Positions 7,111-14,836 of a stretch of DNA of 20,108 bases are shown piece by piece. Positions within the stretch are counted from its first letter, which is position 1. Each line of letters begins with the position of its first letter. Under the pieces are notes generated by a model. It did no database searches. It worked only from the letters and a program-made list of their open reading frames with translations, and was not told the origin of the DNA. The stretch comes from CAYXDO01 sp964463485 (GTDB lineage Bacteria; Myxococcota; Kuafuiibacteriia; Kuafuiibacteriales; Kuafuiibacteriaceae), in contig CAYXDO010000189.1 of assembly GCA_964463485.1 (NCBI GenBank), positions 1 to 20,108 of the forward strand. The letters are read 5' to 3'. The translations under genes and the position numbers were made by a program.

Positions 7111-7977
7111 ATGAAAACGGGAATCGATACGGTGGTCGTCATGGGTGCGACCGGAGCTCAAGGATCATGCGTCGCGCGTGAGTTGCTCGCTCGCGGCCAC
7201 AAGGTCCGCGCGGTCACGCGCAAACCCACGGGCGACAAGGCGCTGGCCCTCGCGAAGCAGGGCGCTCAGGTCGTTCAGGCCGATTTCGACGACGCGAGCT
7301 CGATGGAAGCTGCCATGACGGGCGCCTACGCCGTGTTCGCGGTCCAAAACACCTGGGAAGCCGGCGTCGTCAAGGAGGAGGAACAGGGCAAGCTCACCGC
7401 CGCCGTGGCCAAGAAGGCCGGCGTCTCCCACTTCGTCTACACGTCGGTCGGCAGCGCGAACCGCAACACCGGCATCCCTCACTTCGACAACAAATACCGC
7501 GTCGAGCGCGCGGTTCGGCAGGCCGGCTTCCCTTCGTTCACGATCCTTCGCGCGGTGTTCTTCATGCAAAACTTCGTCGGAGGTTGGTTCGGAGCCGCTT
7601 TCAAGGAAGGACAGCTCACCCTGTCCATCAAGCCCGAGACCCGCCTTCAGATGATCGACGTCGACGACGTCGGCCGCTTCGGCGCGCTCGCGCTCGAACA
7701 GCCCGAGCTCATGAACGGGCGCGCCATCGACATCGGTGGCGACGAGCTCACCATGGGCCAGGCCGCCGACGTGCTCACGCGTCTGTCCGGGAAGAAGTTC
7801 GTGGCCGCCCCGACCCCGATCGAGCTCATCGAGAAGGCGAGCGAGGACTTCGCGAAGATGTGCCGGTGGTTCGACGCTCATGGGTATGACGCCCCGATCC
7901 GGAGCCTTCCCGCGGACTACAAAATCAAGCCGGCGACGTTCGAAGAGTGGGCCGCCCGCACTCAGCCTTGGCGCTGA
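7111..7977 (+). CDS. NmrA-like / SDR-type NAD(P)-binding protein
   Basis: The product has 288 residues. An N-terminal Rossmann fold carries the dinucleotide motif GATGAQG (about residues 12-18). It continues with VRAVTRKP and VQADFDD, typical of NmrA-like and isoflavone-reductase-like atypical short-chain dehydrogenases. The region VYTSVGSANRNTGIPHFDNKY includes a Lys in the family position, but the classical Tyr-x3-Lys dyad is not obvious. It may therefore be a redox sensor or a quinone/NADPH-binding protein rather than a standard dehydrogenase. The ATG at 7111 was chosen because GGAGG lies eight bases upstream and the Rossmann fold starts there. Upstream in-frame starts would add sequence from the repeat-bearing promoter region. 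The gene is monocistronic and converges on the next gene six bases away. Confidence 0.88.
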   Translation: MKTGIDTVVVMGATGAQGSCVARELLARGHKVRAVTRKPTGDKALALAKQGAQVVQADFDDASSMEAAMTGAYAVFAVQNTWEAGVVKEEEQGKLTAAVAKKAGVSHFVYTSVGSANRNTGIPHFDNKYRVERAVRQAGFPSFTILRAVFFMQNFVGGWFGAAFKEGQLTLSIKPETRLQMIDVDDVGRFGALALEQPELMNGRAIDIGGDELTMGQAADVLTRLSGKKFVAAPTPIELIEKASEDFAKMCRWFDAHGYDAPIRSLPADYKIKPATFEEWAARTQPWR

Positions 7978-7987
7978 GTCAACTCAG
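7972..7987. repeat. 16-bp palindrome spanning the two convergent stop codons
   Basis: The sequence gctgagtcaactcagc is a perfect 7-bp inverted repeat with a 2-bp centre. It includes the TGA of the + strand NmrA-like gene (7975-7977) and the TGA of the - strand gene (7984-7986). The loop is too short and there is no T-run, so it is not a clear terminator. It may be a protein site or the result of compact convergent gene ends. Confidence 0.6.
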
Positions 7988-9789
7988 CCCCAGCGACTCA
8001 CCAAGAGGGTGCCTCCGGGCTTGAGCTCCATCAGCGTGTTTCGTGCGGCATAGCGACTCGGAACCACGTAGCTGGGTTCGGACGACCAAGTCACCGCGGA
8101 GCCGGTGATTCGACCTTCTCTGGAAAACCGAATCACCACTTCCTCGGTATAGTTGTTCACTTCGCCCAAGCCGCCCGGCGCGGTCTCCGCCGAACCGTCC
8201 TTCATGTCGTCGAACGACCCGACGGCGAGGCGAAGGGCGCGGACTCTTCCGTCCGAGTCTTTGGTGACTTCGATGACGTTGACCGTGTGGTCGTAGGTCC
8301 CGTCGCCGGTGTGGTCGATGAAGACGATGTCGCCTGCTTCGAGAGAATCGATGGGTATCTCTGCCTGGCCCTGATTTCCGTGGTTGTCCATCGCGGGATC
8401 CCACGCGAACCTCACGCTGGCGGCGCGCGCGACCTGCGGCGCGCTCACGTCGGCGTACCGCAAGTTGACGCCGGTGAGCATCGAGTGGCTCGGATCGAGG
8501 CGCTCGATCGCTTGCGCAGACTCGTAACCGGGACGAACGGTCTCGAGGGCTGCAAAATTCGTGAAGAAACCCACCGGACGCTCCGTCGTCGCAGCGATCC
8601 AGGTTCGATTTGGAATGGAACCCAGGGCGGTGGACGGTCGCGGGAGCTGGAAGCCGGTGTCTTCGAGCATCTTGGCGCGGAATTGGTCCATGAAAAACAA
8701 AGCCAAGGTCTTGCAGTCCGCTTCGACTCCATTTGCCTTCAAAACATCCCAGTACTCACCCACGAACCGTCCGTACGCTTCGCGCACCTGGGGGTGACTC
8801 CAATTCACCGTCCCGGGCGTCGTCAAAGTCACCATCGACAGATCGAAGGAATGGAAGCTCGACAGGAAGGCCAGAGGGTTCGCGGCTCGCGACGCGGGTG
8901 TGCCGTGTTCGAGGTCCGCCAGGCGCGTGTCCATGGCGGCCAAGGTCGTCTCGCCGACCACGCCGTCGACGGCCAACCCAGCCTGGGCCTGGAAGGCCCG
9001 CACCGCCGCGACGGTCTTGTTGCCAAAGACGCCGTCAGCCAACTCATGGAGGTGCCCAAGCCGGCCGAGCGCGTACTGAACGGCCGTGACTCGAGGTCCA
9101 GTGGCGCCTGGGCCCACCGGGGCCTCGGCGGCATCGGGGAACGCCGCCGACAAGGCCACATCGTGGAACCGAGCGGCGACCTCTGGCGGCTGGGCAACCG
9201 CGGGATCGCGCCCTTGCTCGACCTCTGGGCCGTCACCGAGGCCGTCCGCGTCGGTATCGACTTGCGTGTCGCTGGTGCCCCACAAGATCTCGCGCGCCAG
9301 GCTCAGCCCGTCTGCGTCCGCATCTACATCTTGGCTGGCGTCATGGGCGCTCGCGAAGGTGCGCCAGAGCTCGGCGCGCTCCGCGGCGAGCTCTGAGTCG
9401 GGGACCGAGCCGCGTTTGGCGTTCAAGACCTCGGCGCGAGCTCTGAATTGATCGAACCCGAGCGTTCCGTCCGATCTCTCTGCCGGAGTAGGGACCGGTC
9501 GATTCGACGAGCACCCTACCAACGCAGGCAACCCGCTCGCTCCGAGCAGAACGGCCGCCACCGGCGCCTTGTGCTCCCGGAACCAATGGTTCACGCGACC
9601 CACCAGCGTCGTCGGAATCGCCTTCGGCAGAGACGACCCGGCGCGAGAGACTCGAGGAAGCTCCGGCTCGCGCGGCTTGGCAGACGGCGCTCTTGCGGTG
9701 GGCGCTCTTGGGAGTGCGCCCGCCGTGTCGAGCGCAAGACGCCGGACGCTGGGACCAACCTTCACCACGGGACGCCCGAAGTCTGCCAC
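7984..9789 (-). CDS. Predicted secreted/lipoprotein with TSP3-like repeats, peptidoglycan-binding domain and possible NlpC/P60-like C-terminus
   Basis: The product has 601 residues from a GTG start at 9789. Domains in order: a Pro/Ala/Arg-rich segment (1-65); a hydrophobic stretch ending in a lipobox-like LVGC (Cys93); two acidic repeats of thrombospondin-type-3 style (DVDADADG near 154-161 and DTDADGLGDG near 178-187); a peptidoglycan_binding_1-type domain at about 228-292 (VTAVQYALGRLG, VDGVVGETTLAAM); and a C-terminal domain. That last domain has Cys359 in EADCKTLALFF and His501 after AGDIVFIDHTGDG, a spacing and context reminiscent of NlpC/P60 or CHAP cysteine peptidases. The start is uncertain: no good ribosome-binding site precedes 9789, and a GTG at 9594 would put the hydrophobic stretch near the N-terminus as a lipoprotein signal. 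It lies 28 bp after the kinase gene on the same strand. Confidence 0.75.
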   Translation of the reverse strand: MADFGRPVVKVGPSVRRLALDTAGALPRAPTARAPSAKPREPELPRVSRAGSSLPKAIPTTLVGRVNHWFREHKAPVAAVLLGASGLPALVGCSSNRPVPTPAERSDGTLGFDQFRARAEVLNAKRGSVPDSELAAERAELWRTFASAHDASQDVDADADGLSLAREILWGTSDTQVDTDADGLGDGPEVEQGRDPAVAQPPEVAARFHDVALSAAFPDAAEAPVGPGATGPRVTAVQYALGRLGHLHELADGVFGNKTVAAVRAFQAQAGLAVDGVVGETTLAAMDTRLADLEHGTPASRAANPLAFLSSFHSFDLSMVTLTTPGTVNWSHPQVREAYGRFVGEYWDVLKANGVEADCKTLALFFMDQFRAKMLEDTGFQLPRPSTALGSIPNRTWIAATTERPVGFFTNFAALETVRPGYESAQAIERLDPSHSMLTGVNLRYADVSAPQVARAASVRFAWDPAMDNHGNQGQAEIPIDSLEAGDIVFIDHTGDGTYDHTVNVIEVTKDSDGRVRALRLAVGSFDDMKDGSAETAPGGLGEVNNYTEEVVIRFSREGRITGSAVTWSSEPSYVVPSRYAARNTLMELKPGGTLLVSRWG

Positions 9790-9817
9790 GTCGGCGTCGA
9801 GTTGTCTCGTGGCGTTC

Positions 9818-11698
9818 TCAACTCAGAGCGTCCTCGACGGCGCGCAGATCGCTGAACCGATTTGCTGGTTCCGAAGCCAGCATCTTTTCGAGAGTTCCCC
9901 GGAGCGGAATCCACTCGCGCGTGGCAGGAAATTCAGCCCAATCCACGCGTGTACCTGCCGCAATCATGCGCCGCGCCGTGCCGTCCGGGACCTTTGCCTC
10001 TCCCACCGCGCATGCGAGCAAGAGCCGCCCCAACGACCACTGGTCCGCGAACGCGGTGGCGGGCCCGCCGTGCGTGAGCTCCGGAGCCACGTATCCGGGC
10101 GTGCCGAGGACATCCGAAGGCTCCGTCAAAAGCGTCGCCCCGGCCAATTTCGAGATCCCAAAGTCCGTAATCACCGCGTGCCCGTCCCCACCAATAAGGA
10201 TGTTGGACGGCTTGATGTCACGATGAACGACGCCGACCTCATGGAGATAGGCCAACGCATCGGCGAGCTCGAGGCCTAGCCCCACGACCTCCTGCAAAGC
10301 CAGTCTGCGCTCCGACAGGAGCGCCGACAGCGGCGCTCCATCCACTTGGTCGAGCACGATGTAGAGCTCGTCGCCGTGCTCCCCCATGTCCAGCAACGCC
10401 GCGCAGTTGGGATGTCGCACTTTCTGAAGAATCAGGCACTCCCTTCGAAACCGCGACTCGACGACCTCGCTCGTGGAACGGTCGAAGCGGATCGTCTTGA
10501 GTGCGACATATTTCCCGGCTGGAGAACGAGCGTCGTAGACGACTCCCATCCCGCCCGCACCCAAGAGCCCGAGGACCTCGTAGCGACCGATTCGAGCCGA
10601 GCTGGTGAAGGCGTGGTGCTTGGCCTTCAAGCGGTCCAGGCTCGCGGCCGGGAGCGCGAACGGAGGTGGATGTCGCGGGCCGGCCGGACCCTGTGGGTGT
10701 GAGGTCAGGCGCCCCGTCACATCCTCGAACCCAGACTCGAGGCTCGCCAGATCTTCCTGACTCTCTTCAGGGCTCGCCTCCGGACGCGCCACTGAAGTCA
10801 AGGAGCTCAGCTTCGCGCTGGCCTCGAGGAGCTTCGTTCGCAAGAGAGCGACCTGCTTCTCCAGGCCCTCACAACGCCGGAGCTTCCTCGCGAGCTCGGC
10901 CTCTTTAGCCACCACGTCCGCGTCACGCTCCATCGCCAACGCCAAGCGCTCGAGCTCCCGCCGAATCGACATCGGCGCGAGCTCGAAGAGCTCGTCCCTC
11001 AGTGACTCCATTTGCTCCGCGGTGCCCACCAGCAACTCGGCGGTGCCCAACATCAACGGAACGACAGACTCAGACGCGCGCGAGACCTCAGACCGCTCGA
11101 GTCCAAGAAAGACCTCGATCACCGACGACAGCGAACCCCGACAGATGGCGAAGGTCTCATCGTCTCGAATCAGGTTGGTTCGCTCTACCGCCGCTCTCAG
11201 TCGCCGTGCCCGAGTGTCCGGGCGGAGCCCCGTGATGAGCTTCTTCGCGAGCCCCTTGATACCGCTCACGACCGGCTCGGGCATCGAGAGCGGCGGGGGA
11301 CGCTCGACCTTCGGACGTCGTGCGTTTTCGAAGTTCTGAGTTTGCCACTGACGCTGGCTGCACCCGAACCAGTGAGTCCTCAGCTCGCGGACCTCGAACC
11401 GCCCGCCGCAGAAGCGGCACACGCCCATCTCCGCAGCCTCGGGAGCTGCCTCCACCTTCGGCTGCTCCTTGAGCTCGAAGTTCTCGAACCACCAGCGCCG
11501 TTGTTCACAGGTCGCCTCGTGCTCTTCGAGCTCGGACTCGTTCCTAAGCTCCGCACGGCAGTACCCGCAGAGTGCGCCCGTCGCCGGTCGAGTCAGTGCT
11601 TCCTCTTCGAACTCCAGGTCCACCTCGAGCAACTTAGAAGGGCCGCGGCAAAAGGACAAGCCTCGAGCGGGGCCTCTGAAGAAAGCTCCGAAACTCAT
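9818..11698 (-). CDS. Ser/Thr protein kinase with two N-terminal Cys2-His-Cys zinc-finger modules
   Basis: The product has 626 residues. The C-terminal half (about 370-620) is a complete Hanks-type kinase: Gly loop GAGGMGVVY (380-388), Lys401, alphaC Glu420, HRDIKPSN (492-499, catalytic Asp494), DFG (512-514) and APE (538-540). It is an RD kinase and should be active. The N-terminus has two similar modules. One has Cys44, Cys47, His60 and Cys64; the other has Cys94, Cys97, His109 and Cys113. Each is followed by a related tail (Q-R-x-W, then N-F-E, then P-K-V-E), so they arose by duplication with a period of about 50 residues. A helical/coiled-coil segment lies at about 245-300. There is no transmembrane helix, so it is cytoplasmic. 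It lies between the multi-HNH gene (18 bp) and the peptidoglycan-binding gene (28 bp). Confidence 0.92.
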   Translation of the reverse strand: MSFGAFFRGPARGLSFCRGPSKLLEVDLEFEEEALTRPATGALCGYCRAELRNESELEEHEATCEQRRWWFENFELKEQPKVEAAPEAAEMGVCRFCGGRFEVRELRTHWFGCSQRQWQTQNFENARRPKVERPPPLSMPEPVVSGIKGLAKKLITGLRPDTRARRLRAAVERTNLIRDDETFAICRGSLSSVIEVFLGLERSEVSRASESVVPLMLGTAELLVGTAEQMESLRDELFELAPMSIRRELERLALAMERDADVVAKEAELARKLRRCEGLEKQVALLRTKLLEASAKLSSLTSVARPEASPEESQEDLASLESGFEDVTGRLTSHPQGPAGPRHPPPFALPAASLDRLKAKHHAFTSSARIGRYEVLGLLGAGGMGVVYDARSPAGKYVALKTIRFDRSTSEVVESRFRRECLILQKVRHPNCAALLDMGEHGDELYIVLDQVDGAPLSALLSERRLALQEVVGLGLELADALAYLHEVGVVHRDIKPSNILIGGDGHAVITDFGISKLAGATLLTEPSDVLGTPGYVAPELTHGGPATAFADQWSLGRLLLACAVGEAKVPDGTARRMIAAGTRVDWAEFPATREWIPLRGTLEKMLASEPANRFSDLRAVEDALS

Positions 11699-11716
11699 GC
11701 CGTGCCCCGGCCCGAT

Positions 11717-13618
11717 TCACTCGGTCTTCGCGGGCCGGATCCAGGCCAAGTTTTCCGCCCTACAGTTCGTCGGGTCGCCGTCGCGATGCACGAGCCGGGC
11801 GTATTGTGCGGGACGCCTGCCAACGAAAGCCTCCGCCACCGCTCGCGCGCGCGAAATGGATACCAGGCGCCCGCCCTGCACCACGGTTCCGCTCTTGACT
11901 ACCTTCGCTCGCACGGAACGTTTTTGCAGACCCCGGCTCGACACGCGGTAGAGGTACCCATCCCGGCTCGCGAGCAATCCGATCCCGCCCTCGACGCCCC
12001 GTAACTCGCCCGCGCCCGGAAACGAGCGCCTGACGATTTGGATCCAACCCTCGAGCCCGAGAGCCTCGAGCTCGCGTGCCGCGCCGGCGAAGGACCTTTC
12101 GACGGCGGCTGCTTTGGTCACCCACTCGAGGTTGCTCGGCCAGCAGTGCGCCGAATTGCCATCGAGAAAGCGGATCACGAGGTGTCGCCCGGCCGGCCGG
12201 TGGTGGAACGCCGAGGCCACCAACCGAGCCGCCGACCGTAGCCGACCTTCGGCATACACGCTGACCCGCCCGTTCGACGTGCTGGGAAGGAGCTCGACCG
12301 GCGAGCCGAACCTGAACGAAAACACCCGACCGTCGTCGCTCGCGAACACAGCCCTAAATCCAGGGACGACGGCGAGCTTCCGCACGTCCGGAAAAGCGCG
12401 GAGCACACGAACCCCATCCCTGCGATGACTCATCAGCCCCAAGGCCACGCGCGTACCCAGGAGCCACGCGGGGGTGCGCGATCCGAACTGCACGTGGATC
12501 CCTCGGCCAAGCCGGGGTGGGCGTTGAGGTGGGCGCGGAGAACCTACGGACGACCCACCGAACGCCGACTCGATCAGGTCGGCGACATAGCGGGTCCGAC
12601 CTGTGATGACGACGTACGACTCTCCGGCCGCGGTGAGCCGTTTCTTGAGCTCCGAGGGTTCGATCTCGCTCGAGAAGGACACGACGGCACCTTTTTCGCT
12701 GACCCAGTAGCGATCGGAACCGTCGATGGGTCTGAACTCACCGGCGCTTGGAAATCGCCCCTCGGCCAGAGCTTTTCGGTCGATGGACGGCGACATCAAC
12801 CCATAGGGAGCCTTGCAGGAGTACACGTTGCCGACGGCATCGAACAGCGCGCCGGGTCGCGCCTCCAGGTAGCAGAGCTCGGCGGCGCTCGAATTTTGGG
12901 CACGCACTTCACGAAACAGCTCGTCTGCGCTCAGCTCGAAGCTCCTGGTCTCGGAACGCTTCGAAGGGGGTGTGACCGCAGCGGCCGCGCGCACCCACGC
13001 CTTGGCCGAAGCGGGCCTGAAGACCCTGGGAAACAGGACGGCGCGAACCGTCGACTTGCGGACGCTGTAGAGGCGCCCGAGCGCGTCTTCGAAGTAGGTT
13101 GGCGATCTCTCCCAACACAGCAAGGACGAGGCCTCCGGATAGGTGCGGTGGATATCGGCGAGCACGTCGGCGAGGGCGCGGTGCTTTCGCTTGGCGAGCA
13201 CGCGCTGTCGAGCTCGACGAAGTCGATCCCGGTATTCTGCCTCGGAACCCCATCGAAGATTGTCCAGACGATGATTGATCGGGTCTCCGTCCACGTGAAT
13301 CAGCACGGACTCTTTGGCCGGGCGCTCGAGGAAGGCCCGCGCCATCACGACATCGGCGAGGTGGCGGGTCGTTTTGGCGTCGATGGTGACGCGAAATGTC
13401 GCACCTTGCGTGAGCTTGATTTCTCGCGGAGGAAGTTTCTCGTCGCCCAGGCAAAACAGGCGACCGTGTGACGAGACCAGATAACCTCGGCCCACGCCCG
13501 CCGGAGCGAGCTGACCCACATCGCCAAACTTTGCGCACAACGTTTGGGAAGCGTCCTCCAGCTCGCGGTTCGAGATGCGTGGCCGAGGGCCGAGGTCGCG
13601 CCATTTGATTCGCCGCAT
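11717..13618 (-). CDS. Large protein built of repeated NUMOD4/HNH_3-like modules
   Basis: The product has 633 residues from the ATG at 13618, which has GGAG five bases upstream. ATG 13642 and TTG 13666 are longer alternatives; residue numbers here refer to the 649-residue form. A beta-hairpin motif like that of NUMOD4 (x-V/F-S/D-x-x-G-x-L/V-Y/F-S) occurs about six times, near 62, 190, 273, 320, 439 and 563. Three copies carry an HNH_3-like tail: IHVDGD...NLRW (123-139), a degenerate RFLDGN...NLEW (499-515) and VHRDGD...NLAW (626-642). Only module 1 keeps a plausible set of catalytic residues (His102, His124, Asn136). Single-module relatives are known from phage and homing-type HNH endonucleases. 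A protein with this many modules may be a DNA-binding or nuclease factor. It is the first gene of a three-gene run with the kinase. Confidence 0.75.
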   Translation of the reverse strand: MRRIKWRDLGPRPRISNRELEDASQTLCAKFGDVGQLAPAGVGRGYLVSSHGRLFCLGDEKLPPREIKLTQGATFRVTIDAKTTRHLADVVMARAFLERPAKESVLIHVDGDPINHRLDNLRWGSEAEYRDRLRRARQRVLAKRKHRALADVLADIHRTYPEASSLLCWERSPTYFEDALGRLYSVRKSTVRAVLFPRVFRPASAKAWVRAAAAVTPPSKRSETRSFELSADELFREVRAQNSSAAELCYLEARPGALFDAVGNVYSCKAPYGLMSPSIDRKALAEGRFPSAGEFRPIDGSDRYWVSEKGAVVSFSSEIEPSELKKRLTAAGESYVVITGRTRYVADLIESAFGGSSVGSPRPPQRPPRLGRGIHVQFGSRTPAWLLGTRVALGLMSHRRDGVRVLRAFPDVRKLAVVPGFRAVFASDDGRVFSFRFGSPVELLPSTSNGRVSVYAEGRLRSAARLVASAFHHRPAGRHLVIRFLDGNSAHCWPSNLEWVTKAAAVERSFAGAARELEALGLEGWIQIVRRSFPGAGELRGVEGGIGLLASRDGYLYRVSSRGLQKRSVRAKVVKSGTVVQGGRLVSISRARAVAEAFVGRRPAQYARLVHRDGDPTNCRAENLAWIRPAKTE

Positions 13619-14011
13619 GGGAGCTCCGACGCGCCAAGACATTCCACGACGTCGCCGGTCGAGCAAGCACGTCCGTGAATCGAGCGAAGTGTTGACCCTC
13701 GGCGACCCACGCCTTGGCCCGATTTTCTGGCTGGAGGCTGGCAGCTAGGCCACTCTCTTCGGAATTCGAGGGTTTGTTGGCGCAATGGGTCGCCTCGAAA
13801 TGTGGGTTGATTTGCGACCCGTCGCCCAAAGGAGCGATCGAGGTCGCTCGTGTGCTCCCGCGGTCGATGCCGACGCGTCGTCCTCTGTCCGCGGTGGTCG
13901 ATTCGACCCGAGAATTTGCGCCGGGGCGCGCGTTGACTCGACCTCCTCCTCCTGGTACGCCGCCGGGCGTCGCAAAGTCGGAGACGACTCGACGGAGAGT
14001 AGGAGGAGAAC
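13619..14011. promoter_or_regulatory. 393-bp divergent intergenic region
   Basis: It separates the - strand HNH-module gene from the + strand DJ-1/ThDP cluster, so it must carry both promoters. No -35/-10 or sigma-54 pair stands out. An inverted repeat GGGTCGC at 13787-13793 and GCGACCC at 13814-13820 (20-bp spacer) could be an operator. A strong GGAGG ribosome-binding site at 14002-14006 lies five bases before the ATG at 14012. Open frames in this stretch look like composition artefacts. Confidence 0.5.
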
Positions 14012-14836
14012 ATGTCGAAGAAGATCCTGACAGTACTTTCGGAGTACGGCTACTGGGGCGAGGAGCTCCTCGGGCCGTTGGAGCGGCTCGAGGCGGCGGG
14101 CTACGCGCTCGATGTTTTCACGCCGAACGGCAAGCGCGCGCATGCGTTGCCGCCGAGCATGGACGCTTCTTACTTCGACCCGCCGCTCGGCGGGCCGGTG
14201 ACGAGTGAGGAGACCGCGGCGAAGGTCCGCGCGCTCGACGCGTCTACGAAGCTCGACAACCCCAAGAGCCTCAAGGCTTACTTCCCGGAGCGACCCTATT
14301 TCTCGTCGCAGAATTTCCTTCGCGAGTACGAAAAATACTGGGGCGCGTTGGCCGAGGCTCAGAAGAGCCTGTCGCAGTACGCCGGCCTGCTGATCGTCGG
14401 TGGCAGCGGGCCGATCGTCGACATGGTGAACAACCAGCGGCTGCACGACGTGATCCTCGGATTCTACAAGATGGACAAGCCGATGTGCGGCGTGTGCTAC
14501 GGCGTGGCGCCGTTCGTGTTCGCGCGCGACATCAACATCAGGAAGAGCATCCTGTTCGGTCGCCACGTCACCGGTCACACGATCGAGTACGACTACCATG
14601 ACGGCACGGGCTTCCTGGGCACCGACCTCAACATGGGTCCGCCCCCCTACTCGCTCGAGTACATCTTGCGCGACACCGTCGGCCCGGACGGCCAGTACCA
14701 CGGCAACTTCGGCAAGCGCACGTCGGTGATCGTGGACTATCCGTTCATCACGGCCCGATCGAACCAGTGCTCGTACGAGGCGGGAGAGAAGTTCGTCGAG
14801 GTGCTGGACAAGGGGCTCCGGCGTTATGGGTGGTAA
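14012..14836 (+). CDS. DJ-1/PfpI (class I glutamine-amidotransferase-like) family protein
   Basis: The product has 274 residues, longer than the usual 180-200 and closer to the Hsp31-type subgroup. It begins KKILTVLSEYGYWGEELLGP, with the Glu near residue 17-18 that pairs with the nucleophile in this family. The nucleophile elbow reads CGVCYGVAPFVF, giving Cys162 as the expected reactive cysteine. Relatives act as glyoxalase III, protein or nucleotide deglycases, chaperones or nitrile-hydrating enzymes, so the reaction cannot be fixed here. GGAGG lies five bases before the ATG. The gene overlaps the next by 11 bases, implying cotranslation with the ThDP decarboxylase and a role in the same pathway. 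Confidence 0.88.
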   Translation: MSKKILTVLSEYGYWGEELLGPLERLEAAGYALDVFTPNGKRAHALPPSMDASYFDPPLGGPVTSEETAAKVRALDASTKLDNPKSLKAYFPERPYFSSQNFLREYEKYWGALAEAQKSLSQYAGLLIVGGSGPIVDMVNNQRLHDVILGFYKMDKPMCGVCYGVAPFVFARDINIRKSILFGRHVTGHTIEYDYHDGTGFLGTDLNMGPPPYSLEYILRDTVGPDGQYHGNFGKRTSVIVDYPFITARSNQCSYEAGEKFVEVLDKGLRRYGW

